Under the pieces are notes generated by a model. It saw only the letters and a list, made by a program, of their open reading frames with translations, was not told the origin of the DNA and searched no databases. A program made the position numbers and the translations under genes. Shown here piece by piece: positions 8,843 through 17,374 of a stretch of DNA of 64,000 nt. Source of the stretch: Streptomyces griseus (GTDB lineage: Bacteria; Actinomycetota; Actinomycetes; Streptomycetales; Streptomycetaceae); NCBI RefSeq assembly GCF_900460065.1, contig NZ_UAVD01000026.1, positions 1 through 64,000 of the forward strand. The letters run 5' to 3'. The stretch's first letter is position 1; each line of letters opens with the position of its first letter.

Positions 8843-9109
8843 GTGATGACCACTCAGCTCCACCGCAGGCGCCCCGACCGCACGAGAACCCCCACCACCA
8901 CGAGCAGCGACCAGGACCACGGCCCCCGGGCCTCCGGTCTTCGACCCCCCGGCCACCGGCCCCCCGGCCGCCGGAGCCCAGGCCGCCGGACCCCGGGCCG
9001 CCAGGCGTCCGATCGCCAGGTGTCCGTTCGTCAGGTGTCCGGTCGTCAGGTATGCGGTCGTCAGGTATCCAGTCGTCAGATACGCGGCCGGCGGGGCCAT
9101 ACCGCATGA
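8843..9109 (+). CDS. leader ORF with tandem repeats, overlaps MFS start
   Basis: An open frame starting GTG-ATG at 8843/8846 directly after a -10-like TAGCGT (six bases between), which fits a leaderless transcript. It encodes about 88 residues rich in Arg, Gly and Pro, with a tail of short repeats (RQVSVRQVSGRQVCGRQVSS). Its TGA overlaps the MFS start as ATGA, the classical coupling arrangement. It has no known domain. It may be a real leader peptide, a former N-terminus of the transporter now out of frame, or chance. Confidence 0.35.
   Translation: MMTTQLHRRRPDRTRTPTTTSSDQDHGPRASGLRPPGHRPPGRRSPGRRTPGRQASDRQVSVRQVSGRQVCGRQVSSRQIRGRRGHTA
9000..9090 (+). repeat. short tandem repeats in MFS leader
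   Basis: About six imperfect copies of a unit of roughly 15 nt with core CGTCAGGTGTCCG / CGTCAGGTATGCG. Several other frames are open through it too, as expected for a repeat whose unit is a multiple of three. Confidence 0.7.
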
Positions 9110-10575
9110 CGGCCGCCCCCACCCCCGCGGGCCCCGCGCTCCCCGGCCGCCGACAGGCCACCCTCGTCGTCCTGTGCTTCGTCCAGTTCATGCTGGTTCT
9201 GGACGACACGGTGGTCAACGTCGCTCTCTCCAGCATCAGGAGCGACCTCGGCTTCAGTACCACGGACCTGACCTGGGTCGCCAACGCCTACTTCCTCGCC
9301 TTCGGCGGACTGCTGCTCCTCTTCGGCCGCCTCGGCGACCTGATCGGCCGCCGCCGGGTCTTCCTCTGGGGCGTGAGCCTGTTCGGCGCCGCGAGCCTGC
9401 TCTGCGGGCTCGCCCAGGAGCCCTGGCAGCTCGTGGCCGGACGGTTTGCCCAGGGGGCGGGCGCGGCCATGGCCAGCCCGGCGGCCCTGGCACTGATCAC
9501 CCTGATCTTCCCCGGCCGCGCGGAACGCGCCAAGGCGCTCGGCATCTGGGGCGCCATCGCCGGTCTGGGCGGCACCACCGGGGTGGTGATCTCCGGTGCG
9601 CTCACCGGGCTGGCGTCCTGGCGCTGGATCTTCCTGATCAATCTGCCGGTCGCCGTCCTCGCCCTGGTGCTCCTGCCGCGCCTGGTCGGCGAGAGCCGCA
9701 CCGACCGCCCCGCCCGGCCGGACGTCCCGGGCGCGCTGCTGGGCACCGGCGCCGTCGTCTCCCTGGTCTACGCCCTGCTCCGGACGGAGAAGGCGGACTG
9801 GGGCGAGGTGTCGGTCCTGGCGCCCCTGCTGCTCGGCGTCGCCCTGGGGGCCCTCTTCCTCCTGGTCGAGGCGCGCACGGCGGATCCGCTCATCCCGCCG
9901 GCCTTCCTCTCCGTCAGGATCCGCCTGGTCTCCAACGCCGCGGGCCTGATCTTCGCCGCCGTCTTCTTCGCCCTGTCCTTCCTGCTGATGCTGCATCTGC
10001 AGGCGGTGCTGGGATACGGCCCGCTCAAGGCCGGCCTCGCCTTTCTGCCGTACGGCGCGGGCATCCTCACCGGTGTCTGGTGCTCCTCCCGCCTGGCCGT
10101 CGGGCTAGGGCTGCGGTGGGCCCTGGTGCTGGCGTTCCTGATCAGCGCGGTCGGACTCCTGCTGCTCTCCGGGGTGTCGCCGAGCGACGGCTACGCGACC
10201 GGCGTGCTGCCCGGCATGCTGGTGGTGGGCTTCGGCTCCGGCCTCGGCTTTCCCGCCCTCGCCATGGCCGGAGTCTCCGGCACCGACGAGGAGAACGCCG
10301 GCCTCGGCTCGGCGATCCTCAACTCGGTGCAGCAGATCGGCGGCGCCGTGGGACTGGCCGTCCTGGTCTCCGTGGCGACCCGGCGCACCGAGGAGCTGAC
10401 CGGCTCCGTCGGCCCGTCGCGGGCGGCGACGCAGGGGTTCTCCCTGACGCTCACCGTCGCCGCCGGGCTGCTCGTCCTCGGCGCCGCGCTCATCGCCGTA
10501 CTGCTCGCCCGGGACAGCGCGGCGCGGCCCGAGCCCACCGCGCGGGAGCCCGCGCCGAAACCGGTGCGGCGGTGA
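9106..10575 (+). CDS. MFS drug-efflux transporter, DHA2 type
   Basis: About 489 residues with roughly 14 hydrophobic segments. Typical family motifs are FMLVLDDTVVNVALSSI in the first helix, the loop motif GRLGDLIGRRRVF, and the antiporter-type stretch GIWGAIAGLGGTTGVVISG. It would export small molecules with proton exchange at the cell membrane. The ATG at 9106 begins MTAAPTPAGPALPGRRQ just before helix 1; the frame is open upstream but low in complexity. Divergent from a TetR gene, and likely regulated by it. Confidence 0.9.
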   Translation: MTAAPTPAGPALPGRRQATLVVLCFVQFMLVLDDTVVNVALSSIRSDLGFSTTDLTWVANAYFLAFGGLLLLFGRLGDLIGRRRVFLWGVSLFGAASLLCGLAQEPWQLVAGRFAQGAGAAMASPAALALITLIFPGRAERAKALGIWGAIAGLGGTTGVVISGALTGLASWRWIFLINLPVAVLALVLLPRLVGESRTDRPARPDVPGALLGTGAVVSLVYALLRTEKADWGEVSVLAPLLLGVALGALFLLVEARTADPLIPPAFLSVRIRLVSNAAGLIFAAVFFALSFLLMLHLQAVLGYGPLKAGLAFLPYGAGILTGVWCSSRLAVGLGLRWALVLAFLISAVGLLLLSGVSPSDGYATGVLPGMLVVGFGSGLGFPALAMAGVSGTDEENAGLGSAILNSVQQIGGAVGLAVLVSVATRRTEELTGSVGPSRAATQGFSLTLTVAAGLLVLGAALIAVLLARDSAARPEPTAREPAPKPVRR

Positions 10576-10670
10576 GGGCGGCGGCGCGGGTGCGGGCGTG
10601 AACGCGCGCGGCGGCGGGCGCCGGGTCTCCCCGCCGTCCGCCGCCGTCGCGGTGTTCGCCCGCCCGTCCC

Positions 10671-11954
10671 CTACAGGAACGAGTTGATCTCGATCGTCTC
10701 GGTCCGGCCGGGGCCGACGCCGATCGCGGAGATCGGAGCGCCCGACATCTCCTCCAGGGCCTTCACGTACGCCTGCGCGTTCTTCGGCAGGTCGGAGAAG
10801 GTCTTGGCCTTGGTGATGTCCTCGGACCAGCCCGGCAGGTTCTCGTAGATCGGCTTCGCGTGGTGGAAGTCGGTCTGGTTGTACGGGAGTTCCTCGACGC
10901 GCTTGCCGTCGATCTCGTACGCCACGCACACCGGGATCCGCTCCCAGCCGGTGAGGACGTCGAGCTTGGTGAGGAAGAAGTCGGTCAGGCCGTTGACCCG
11001 GGTCGCGTACCGCGCGATCGGGGCGTCGAACCAGCCGCAGCGGCGGTCACGGCCGGTGGTGACACCGCGCTCGCCGCCGATGCGCCGCAGCGCCTCGCCG
11101 TCCTCGTCGTGCAGTTCCGTCGGGAACGGACCGGCGCCGACACGCGTCGTATAGGCCTTGAGGATGCCGATGACCCGGCTGATCTTCGTCGGGCCCACGC
11201 CGGCACCGGTGCAGGCGCCGCCCGCGGTCGGGTTCGACGAGGTGACGAAGGGATACGTGCCGTGGTCGACGTCGAGCAGGGTGCCCTGGCCGCCCTCGAA
11301 GAGGACGACCTTGCCCTCGTCGATGGCATCGTTCAGGATCAGGGTCGTGTCGGCGACGAACGGCTTGATCTGCTCCGCGTACTGGAGCATGTCCTCGACG
11401 ACCTTGCCGGCCTCGATGGCCCGGCGGTTGAAGACCTTGGCCAGGAGCTGGTTCTTCTGCTCCAGGGCCGCCTCCACCTTCTGCTCCAGGATCGACTCGT
11501 CGTAGAGGTCCTGGACCCGGATCCCCACCCGGTTGATCTTGTCGGCGTACGTCGGACCGATGCCCCGGCCCGTCGTGCCGATCTTGCGCTTCCCCAGGAA
11601 GCGCTCGGTCACCTTGTCGAGCGTGACGTTGTACGGAGTGATCAAATGAGCGTTGCCGCTGATCAGAAGCTTGGACGTGTCGACGCCTCGCTCGTTCAGA
11701 CCGCTCAGCTCGGAGAGCAGGACCGCCGGGTCGACCACGACACCGTTCCCGATGACCGGGGTACATCCCGGCGACAGGATTCCGGAGGGGAGGAGATGCA
11801 GTGCGTACTTCTGGTCGCCCACGACGACCGTGTGACCGGCGTTGTTCCCGCCTTGGTATCGCACGACATAGTCCACGGATCCACCGAGGAGGTCGGTGGC
11901 CTTCCCCTTGCCCTCGTCACCCCACTGAGCACCGAGCAGCACAAGTGCGGGCAC
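10671..11954 (-). CDS. purA: adenylosuccinate synthetase
   Basis: 427 residues, the normal length. It makes adenylosuccinate from IMP, aspartate and GTP, the first committed step to AMP. The N-terminus [18 protein letters not shown] carries the GDEGKGK GTP-binding loop; later blocks [24 protein letters not shown] and [19 protein letters not shown] sequence are also diagnostic. GTG start, with GGAAGGGG upstream. Convergent with the MFS gene and divergent from the kinase-like gene at 12141. Confidence 0.98.
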   Translation of the reverse strand: MPALVLLGAQWGDEGKGKATDLLGGSVDYVVRYQGGNNAGHTVVVGDQKYALHLLPSGILSPGCTPVIGNGVVVDPAVLLSELSGLNERGVDTSKLLISGNAHLITPYNVTLDKVTERFLGKRKIGTTGRGIGPTYADKINRVGIRVQDLYDESILEQKVEAALEQKNQLLAKVFNRRAIEAGKVVEDMLQYAEQIKPFVADTTLILNDAIDEGKVVLFEGGQGTLLDVDHGTYPFVTSSNPTAGGACTGAGVGPTKISRVIGILKAYTTRVGAGPFPTELHDEDGEALRRIGGERGVTTGRDRRCGWFDAPIARYATRVNGLTDFFLTKLDVLTGWERIPVCVAYEIDGKRVEELPYNQTDFHHAKPIYENLPGWSEDITKAKTFSDLPKNAQAYVKALEEMSGAPISAIGVGPGRTETIEINSFL

Positions 11955-12078
11955 AGGCGTACACCCCTTCCGGGCGGGGCATGTCCAAGGTCAGGGGGCG
12001 TACGTAAAGGTCGTACCTGCCGCACGACGATGTACGGCAAAGCCTGAGCCGTCGAACCGGGTGCCCCGGAATAGACGA

Positions 12079-12106
12079 AGCCCCTGGCGCAATAGCGCAA
12101 GGGGCT
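12079..12106. promoter_or_regulatory. hairpin between purA and kinase-like gene
   Basis: A 12-bp inverted repeat with one mismatch (AGCCCCTGGCGC / GCGCAAGGGGCT) and a 4-nt AATA loop. It lies 125-152 nt upstream of purA on that strand and 35 nt before the divergent gene. It could be a terminator-like attenuator in either leader, or an insulating bidirectional terminator. Confidence 0.5.
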
Positions 12107-12140
12107 CTTGCACCAAGATGCTACCCGAGGAAGGACCGAG

Positions 12141-13022
12141 GTGTCGGCTGCAGAGCCCCCCGGCGACGGCGACGACCAGCTCCTGGTGGTCATCGACCCG
12201 GCCGCCCGCCGGACCGACGGCGAGTCCGTCCGTATCGCGAAGGACGTGCTGAGCGCCGGATCGCACGCCAAGATCTGCCTTCCGGACACCCCCGAGGAGT
12301 TCGCCCGGGCGCTGTCCCGGCGGGGTGCGCGCCGGCCCGTGGTGGTCGGCGACGATCACGCGCTGCTGCGGGCGGTCGCCCACCTCCACCGCGAACGGGA
12401 GCTGGCCGCCGGCGTCCTCGCCCTGATCCCCGTCGGCGCGGCGCACGCCCTGGAGGTGGCCCACGCCCTCGGCGTCCCCCGGGGCGCGGTGGCGGCCGCC
12501 CGCACCGCGCTGGACGGCGCGGTCCGCCGCCTGGACCTCCTGGTCGACGACAGCGACGGCGTGGTCCTCGGCCGCCTGCGCATCCCCGCTCCGGCCCCGC
12601 CGTCCGGCTCGGGGAGCCCGCACACGGGCGTCACGGCCGTCTGGGACACCTGCCGTTCGCTGGTGACGTCCCTGGTCCGCCCGGCCCCGGTCGCCGCCGC
12701 CGCGCACCCGGGCACGCACCGGCTGCGCATCGAGGCGGACGGGGTGCTGCTGAGCGACCTGGACACGCCGGTACGGGGCATCTCGGTGACCTCCCAGGGC
12801 GGCGGGGGCCTGGCCGACGTCGTCGTGCGCACCGCGTCGGGCGACGACGTCACGGCGGAGGCCAAGGCCGTCACGGTCTCCGGCGCCGACTTCCGCTACC
12901 GGGCGGACATACAGACCGGGGGGCCGGTGCGCACCCGGACCTGGACGGTCCGGGCGGGCGCGTGGGGGCTGATGCTGCCCGGTCCGGCGAGCGCGGACCC
13001 GGCAGGGGGCGCACGCTGGTAG
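12141..13022 (+). CDS. diacylglycerol-kinase-like protein (degenerate)
   Basis: 293 residues from a GTG with GGAAGGACC upstream. The N-terminal half looks like the DAGK catalytic domain: LLVVIDPAARRTDGESVRIA in place of the usual NP...SG opening, and IPVGAAHALEVAHALGVP in place of PLGTGNDLARALG. The family GGDGT loop is replaced by VVGDDHALL, so kinase activity is doubtful. The C-terminal half is a beta-rich domain (LRIEADGVLL). It may bind or modify lipids at the membrane, or be a non-catalytic paralogue. Confidence 0.7.
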   Translation: MSAAEPPGDGDDQLLVVIDPAARRTDGESVRIAKDVLSAGSHAKICLPDTPEEFARALSRRGARRPVVVGDDHALLRAVAHLHRERELAAGVLALIPVGAAHALEVAHALGVPRGAVAAARTALDGAVRRLDLLVDDSDGVVLGRLRIPAPAPPSGSGSPHTGVTAVWDTCRSLVTSLVRPAPVAAAAHPGTHRLRIEADGVLLSDLDTPVRGISVTSQGGGGLADVVVRTASGDDVTAEAKAVTVSGADFRYRADIQTGGPVRTRTWTVRAGAWGLMLPGPASADPAGGARW

Positions 13023-13055
13023 AAGACGGCCCGAGACGTCCCGGAGGTGACCGTC

Positions 13056-13328
13056 ATGACCAGGATCGCTGTCGGATGGCACATCGACCTCGCATTCGAG
13101 GAGGACACCCACCGCACCCGCGCGGCGGCGCTCGTCCGCCTCTCCGACGGAACAGAGGTACGCGCCCACGGCTACGCCAGCCGCCACCCCTCGGACTCCG
13201 ACCAGCAGCGGGTCGGCGAGGAGATCGCGGGGGCCAGGGCGCTCAACGAACTGGCGATGAAACTGCTGACCAAGGCGCACGACGAGATCGACGAGGCGTC
13301 CGGGCGGACCTCGTACCCGCTGACCTGA
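13056..13328 (+). CDS. DUF1876 domain protein
   Basis: 90 residues starting MTRIAVGWHIDLAFEEDTHRT, with GGAGG 8 nt before the ATG; a GTG three codons earlier would overlap that ribosome site, so the ATG is preferred. The pattern (W.I...F.EDG/T..T.A.A.L, GxGxArrhPxD, ...EIgdElAgARAL.dL...L) is that of DUF1876, small actinobacterial dsRBD-like proteins. Function unknown. It follows the kinase-like gene by 33 nt and may be cotranscribed with it. Confidence 0.82.
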   Translation: MTRIAVGWHIDLAFEEDTHRTRAAALVRLSDGTEVRAHGYASRHPSDSDQQRVGEEIAGARALNELAMKLLTKAHDEIDEASGRTSYPLT

Positions 13329-13329
13329 G

Positions 13330-13440
13330 ACCAAAGCCCGCCCCGACCTCGTACCCGCCGGCCCGAGACCGGAGCCCGACCCGACCTGAGACCGGGGCCG
13401 CCCCAGACCGGGGCCGTCCCGACCCGACCGGGGCCCGCCT
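13330..13440. repeat. imperfect GC-rich direct repeats
   Basis: Several short copies of CGACCTGAGACCGGGGCC-like sequence fill the gap between the DUF1876 gene and the next small gene. Probably slippage-generated; no coding or terminator signal is clear. Confidence 0.55.
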
Positions 13441-13484
13441 CCGGAAGCGGAACCGTTTCCGCGCCCCGCCGCGTCCCCCTGACC

Positions 13485-13826
13485 ATGGAGATCCAGAACT
13501 CGCGGCGGGAAGCCGTCGTCGGAACGGCCGGCTGCGCGACCGCCTTCGCCGGAGCGCTCGCGGGCATCGTGCTCTGGGCCCCGCACGGCAAGGGCGGCCT
13601 CCTCGACGGCTTCGAGGGCGCCTCCAACTGGAACGTGCTCTGGGTCGGCCTGCCCCTCATGATCCTCGGCGGCGCGGCGGCGGCCCTGGCCGTGTTCTTC
13701 CTGGTCCGGGGCGACTGGAAGCGGGCACTTGGCCTTGTCGCGTCCATCGCCGTCCTCTTCGCGATCGGCGTCGGCGTGGACGCGCTGGCCGGGGCCCCGA
13801 GGCCGGAGTGCTACGACCCCTGCTGA
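13485..13826 (+). CDS. small membrane protein
   Basis: 113 residues with three hydrophobic segments: about 12-30 (VGTAGCATAFAGALAGIVL), 53-72 (GLPLMILGGAAAALAVFFLV) and 81-100 (LGLVASIAVLFAIGVGVDAL). It ends in PRPECYDPC. I do not recognise a family. The ribosome site before the ATG is weak, but the hydrophobic pattern and codon bias support a real gene. Convergent with the P450. Confidence 0.6.
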   Translation: MEIQNSRREAVVGTAGCATAFAGALAGIVLWAPHGKGGLLDGFEGASNWNVLWVGLPLMILGGAAAALAVFFLVRGDWKRALGLVASIAVLFAIGVGVDALAGAPRPECYDPC

Positions 13827-13856
13827 GACCGGGCCCGCCGTCGCCGCGGGGACGCG

Positions 13857-15062
13857 CTACACCTCGGCCCGCAGCTCCTTCAGCCCCCGGATCACGTACC
13901 CCGGGTGCCACTCCGGCTCGGCCGTCATCCGCAGGGCCGGCGCCTTGCGCAGCAGTTCCCCGAAGGAGGCGGCCAGCTCCAGCCGGGCCAGCGGGGCGCC
14001 CAGGCAGAAGTGGATGCCCGCGCCGAAGGTGAGGTGCGGGTTGTCCTGCCGGGACAGGTCCAGCGTGTCCGGGCGGGCGAACCGCTCCGGGTCCCGGTTG
14101 GCCGAGCCGAACAGCAGCGCCACCTCCGCGCCCCGCTCGATCACCTGGCCGTCGAGCTCGATGTCGTCGAGCACCCAGCGCTCGAACATCTGCAACGGGG
14201 TGTCGTAGCGCAGCAGCTCCTCGACCGCGCTCGGCAGCAGCGCGGGGTCGGCGCGGAGCGCGGCCAGCTGCTCCGGGTGGTGGAAGAGGGTCCGCCACCC
14301 GTTGACGGTGGTGTTCACCGTCGCCTCGTGGCCCGCGTTCAGCAGGAGCACACAGGTGGAGATCATCTCCTGCTCGGTCAGCCGCTCGCCCTCGTCGTGG
14401 GCGGCGATGAGCGCCGAGACCAGGTCCTCGCCGGGGTCCGCGCGCCGCTCGGCGATGAGGCCGCGCAGATACGCGGAGAAGTCGACGGAGGCGCGGACGG
14501 CGGCCTCGGCCGTCTCCTCGGAGGGGTTCAGCTCGAACATCCCGCAGATCGCCGCCGACCAGGGCCGCAGCAGCCCCCGGTCCGCCTCCGGGACGCCCAG
14601 CATCTCCGCGATCACGGCGACCGGCAGCGGCTCCGCGACCTCCGCCAGCAGGTCCCCGCCACCCTTCGCCACGAACGCGTCGACCAGCTCGGCCGCCAGC
14701 CGCCGCACGGTCGGGGCGAGGTTCTCGACCGTACGCGGGGTGAACGCCCTGGAGATCAGCCGCCGGATCCGGGGATGGTCCGGGGCCTCCAGATCGAGGA
14801 TGCCCTGCCCGTTGAGCGTGGTGAACGGCTCGTGCGCGGCGGGCGGCGGGGTCCGGCCGAACTCCTCGTGGCTGAAGCGGTGCAGATACGTCCGGCCGAG
14901 GCGGCGGTCGCGCAGCAGGGCCGACACGTCGGAGTGGTGCGGGATCAGCCACTGCCCCGTCGGCTCGAACCAGTGCGCCCGGCCGGCGGCGCGCAGCGCG
15001 GTGTAGGCGGGATAGGGATCGGCGACGAACGCGGGCGACCAGGGATCGAAGGACACGTGCAT
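13857..15062 (-). CDS. cytochrome P450
   Basis: 401 residues, the usual size of a soluble bacterial P450 (CYP107-like in general look). It would oxidise an unknown small substrate using ferredoxin electrons. The I-helix oxygen-activation motif is LLNAGHEATVNT, the K-helix ExxR is EELLRYDTP, and the haem-binding loop is FGAGIHFCLGAPLARLE with the axial Cys. No ferredoxin gene is adjacent. Preceded by a tandem repeat array and the response regulator, so possibly part of the same transcript. Confidence 0.95.
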   Translation of the reverse strand: MHVSFDPWSPAFVADPYPAYTALRAAGRAHWFEPTGQWLIPHHSDVSALLRDRRLGRTYLHRFSHEEFGRTPPPAAHEPFTTLNGQGILDLEAPDHPRIRRLISRAFTPRTVENLAPTVRRLAAELVDAFVAKGGGDLLAEVAEPLPVAVIAEMLGVPEADRGLLRPWSAAICGMFELNPSEETAEAAVRASVDFSAYLRGLIAERRADPGEDLVSALIAAHDEGERLTEQEMISTCVLLLNAGHEATVNTTVNGWRTLFHHPEQLAALRADPALLPSAVEELLRYDTPLQMFERWVLDDIELDGQVIERGAEVALLFGSANRDPERFARPDTLDLSRQDNPHLTFGAGIHFCLGAPLARLELAASFGELLRKAPALRMTAEPEWHPGYVIRGLKELRAEV

Positions 15063-15107
15063 GACCCGACGCTACCCGCGCCCGCCGCCGGCGCAAGGGG
15101 TGTCCCC

Positions 15108-15191
15108 GCCCGCCTCCGTCCCCGGACCGCCCGCCTCCGTCCCCGGACCGCCCGCCTCCGTCCCCGGACCGCCCGCGTCCGTCCCCGGACC
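15108..15191. repeat. four 21-bp tandem repeats
   Basis: Four head-to-tail copies of a 21-bp unit (starts at 15108, 15129, 15150, 15171) with a single G/C variation in the last; a fifth begins at 15192 and breaks off. They lie between the end of the response-regulator gene and the P450 start. The unit is a multiple of three, so open frames run through it, but I see no gene. Confidence 0.9.
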
Positions 15192-15215
15192 GCCCGCCCC
15201 GGCCGTACGGGGGTG

Positions 15216-15884
15216 CTACCCCGGCGTGACCAGCCGCGCCTCGTACGCGAACACCGCCGCCTGCGTGCGGTCGCGCAGCCCCAGCTTCACCAGGATGCGG
15301 CTGACGTGCGTCTTGATCGTGGACTCGGCGACGATCAGGTGCGAGGCGATCTCCGCGTTCGAGAGCCCCTGCGCGATCAGGACGAGCACCTCCGTCTCCC
15401 GTTCGGTGAGATCGCCGATCCGGGCCAGGGCGGGCGGGCGCGGGGCCTCCGCGAGCTTGGAGAACTCGGTGATCAGCCGCCGGGTCACCGTCGGGGCGAG
15501 CAGCGCCTCGCCCGAGGCCACCACCCGTACCCCGTCGGCGAGCTGCCGGGCGGAGGCGTCCTTGAGGAGGAAGCCCGAGGCCCCGGCCCGCAGCGCCTGG
15601 TAGACGTACTCGTCGAGGTCGAAGGTCGTCAGCACCAGCACCTTCGCCTCGGCGTCCCGCGCGACGATCTCGCGGGTCGCCTCGATGCCGTTCATCTCCG
15701 GCATGCGGATGTCCATCAGGACCACGTCCGGGCGGAGGGCGGTGACCTGGGCGAGGGCCTGGCGCCCGTCGACCGCCTCGCCCACGACGCTGATCCCCGG
15801 CATCGCGTTGAGCAGGACCGAGAAGCCCTCGCGGACCATCATCTGGTCGTCGACGATCAGCACCCGGATGTCGGTGTCGCTCAT
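15216..15884 (-). CDS. NarL/LuxR-family response regulator
   Basis: 222 residues. The receiver domain (VLIVDDQMMVREGFSVLL) has a phospho-acceptor Asp in DVVLMDIRMPEMNG and the conserved Lys in FLLKDAS. The C-terminal LuxR helix-turn-helix reads LTEREVEVLVLIAQGLSNAE (with a T for V), then TIKTHVSRILVKLGLRDR. Its start overlaps the stop of the upstream sensor kinase by 4 nt (15881-15884), so the two are translationally coupled and form a two-component system. Confidence 0.95.
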   Translation of the reverse strand: MSDTDIRVLIVDDQMMVREGFSVLLNAMPGISVVGEAVDGRQALAQVTALRPDVVLMDIRMPEMNGIEATREIVARDAEAKVLVLTTFDLDEYVYQALRAGASGFLLKDASARQLADGVRVVASGEALLAPTVTRRLITEFSKLAEAPRPPALARIGDLTERETEVLVLIAQGLSNAEIASHLIVAESTIKTHVSRILVKLGLRDRTQAAVFAYEARLVTPG

Positions 15885-17221
15885 GCGCCGCCGCCCCGCT
15901 CGACGACCACCGTGTCCGCGTCGTCCACCGCGCCGCCGGCCGTCTCCCGCGGCTCCGGCCCGGCCGACAGCGGTACGGGGAGGAACACGGCGACCTCGTA
16001 CCCGCCGTCGGCCGTCGTCCCGGCCGTCATCTCGCCGTTCAGCATCGCGACCCGCTCCCGCATCCCGGTGATGCCGTGCCCGGCCCCCGGCGACGGCTTG
16101 ACCAGCCCGCGCGGGGGTCCGTTGACCACGCGCAGACCGAGCCCGCCGAGGACATAGCCGAGCTCGACCCGGGCGGAGGCGCCCGGCGCGTGCCGCAGGC
16201 TGTTGCTCAGGGCCTCCTGGACGATCCGGTACGCCGACAGCTCGACGCCCTGCGGGAGTTCGCGGACGGCCCCGGTGATCACCTTCTCGGTCTCCAGGCC
16301 CGTCTCGCGGACGTTGTCCAGGAGCCCGTCGAGCGCGGCGAGGGTCGGCTGCGGGGCGTCCGGGGCCTCGTAGTCCTCCGCCCGGACCACCCCGAGGACG
16401 CGGCGCAGCTCGGTGAGGGCGGCCACGGCGTTCTCGCGGATGGTGACGAAGGCCTGCTCCAGCTCCGGGGGCGGGTTCTCGACCCGATAGGGGGCGGCCT
16501 CGGCCTGGATCGCGACGACGGACATGTGGTGGGCCACCACGTCGTGCAGCTCCCGGGCGATGGTGGTGCGCTCCTCCAGCAGGGTGCGCCGGTCCCGCTC
16601 GACGGCGGTGACGGTGCGCTGCACGGTGACCTCGCGCTCGGCGTCGCGCCGGATCTGGACCACGGCGACGATGAGCAGCGCGAAGGCGGAGAGCGTCGCC
16701 AGGGGCGCGGTGATCGACGGGTCACCGCCCTCCAGCGCCACCCCGAACAGGAGGGTCAGCAGCCACATCCAGGCGGCCGTGCGGGGCCGGGTCCGGGCGG
16801 CCACGACCACCATCACCACCACCTGGGCCCCGAAGGCGCTCGGCCCCCACAGTCCCTCGCTGCCCAGGACCGCGCAGAAGACGGCCGCCAGCATCGACGT
16901 CCAGAACGCGGCGACCGGCCTGACGAGGGTCATCGCCACCGCGATCGCCGGGACCAGGCCCACCAGGAGGCGGAACCGCCACTCGGAGAACCCGGCCATC
17001 ATCACGAGGAAGGCGGCGAACAGCACCAGGGCGTGCGGGGCCCAGACGACGATCCCGCGCATCCCCTCGGGCAGTCGTCGGACCAGCCGTCCGTCGGGGT
17101 TCAGCGGCGGCAGAGGCCGGTAGGCGAACACATTGCGCAGGAGGTCCTCCCGCAGGCCGTCTATCGCCCCTGCGGCGGCCCGGAATTCCGGGCTACTGGT
17201 CTTTGTCTGGGTTTCGGTCAC
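15881..17221 (-). CDS. two-component sensor histidine kinase (HisKA_3)
   Basis: 446 residues. Hydrophobic segments between about residues 55 and 190 form a membrane sensor region with little extracellular sequence. The dimerisation/phospho-acceptor helix reads IARELHDVVAHHMSVVAIQ, with the phospho-accepting His in ELHD. The C-terminal ATPase has the N-box-like AYRIVQEALSNSLRHA and the G-box GAGHGITGMRERV. Partner of the overlapping response regulator. Signal and targets are unknown; the P450 downstream is a candidate. Confidence 0.95.
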   Translation of the reverse strand: MTETQTKTSSPEFRAAAGAIDGLREDLLRNVFAYRPLPPLNPDGRLVRRLPEGMRGIVVWAPHALVLFAAFLVMMAGFSEWRFRLLVGLVPAIAVAMTLVRPVAAFWTSMLAAVFCAVLGSEGLWGPSAFGAQVVVMVVVAARTRPRTAAWMWLLTLLFGVALEGGDPSITAPLATLSAFALLIVAVVQIRRDAEREVTVQRTVTAVERDRRTLLEERTTIARELHDVVAHHMSVVAIQAEAAPYRVENPPPELEQAFVTIRENAVAALTELRRVLGVVRAEDYEAPDAPQPTLAALDGLLDNVRETGLETEKVITGAVRELPQGVELSAYRIVQEALSNSLRHAPGASARVELGYVLGGLGLRVVNGPPRGLVKPSPGAGHGITGMRERVAMLNGEMTAGTTADGGYEVAVFLPVPLSAGPEPRETAGGAVDDADTVVVERGGGA

Positions 17222-17374
17222 GCTTCCACGGTAGGCGGCGGCGGACGGCGGGTCGTCAGCATCGCTACGGATTCCGGGGCGTCCCTCTCAAGGACTACCC
17301 GCCTCCGCCGTACCGCGCCGGGCGCCGGAAACCTCCAGGTGGCAGCCCTGGCGGCGGCCCCGGCGCCCGGTTCC

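Larger units (their letters stand above)
8505..9105. other. long TetR/MFS intergenic region
   Basis: About 600 nt between divergent genes. It holds a 20-bp palindrome (8781-8800), a plausible leaderless promoter (TTGCGG, 18-nt gap, TAGCGT) just before 8843, and a repeat-rich open frame to 9109. The part between 8520 and 8780 shows no feature I can support. Confidence 0.5.

Noticed and set aside
9174..10601. Second forward frame inside the MFS gene
   Set aside because: Arg/Pro-rich translation with no hydrophobic pattern; shadow of the transporter.
15108..15191. CRISPR array
   Set aside because: The units are directly adjacent without spacers and there are no cas genes.
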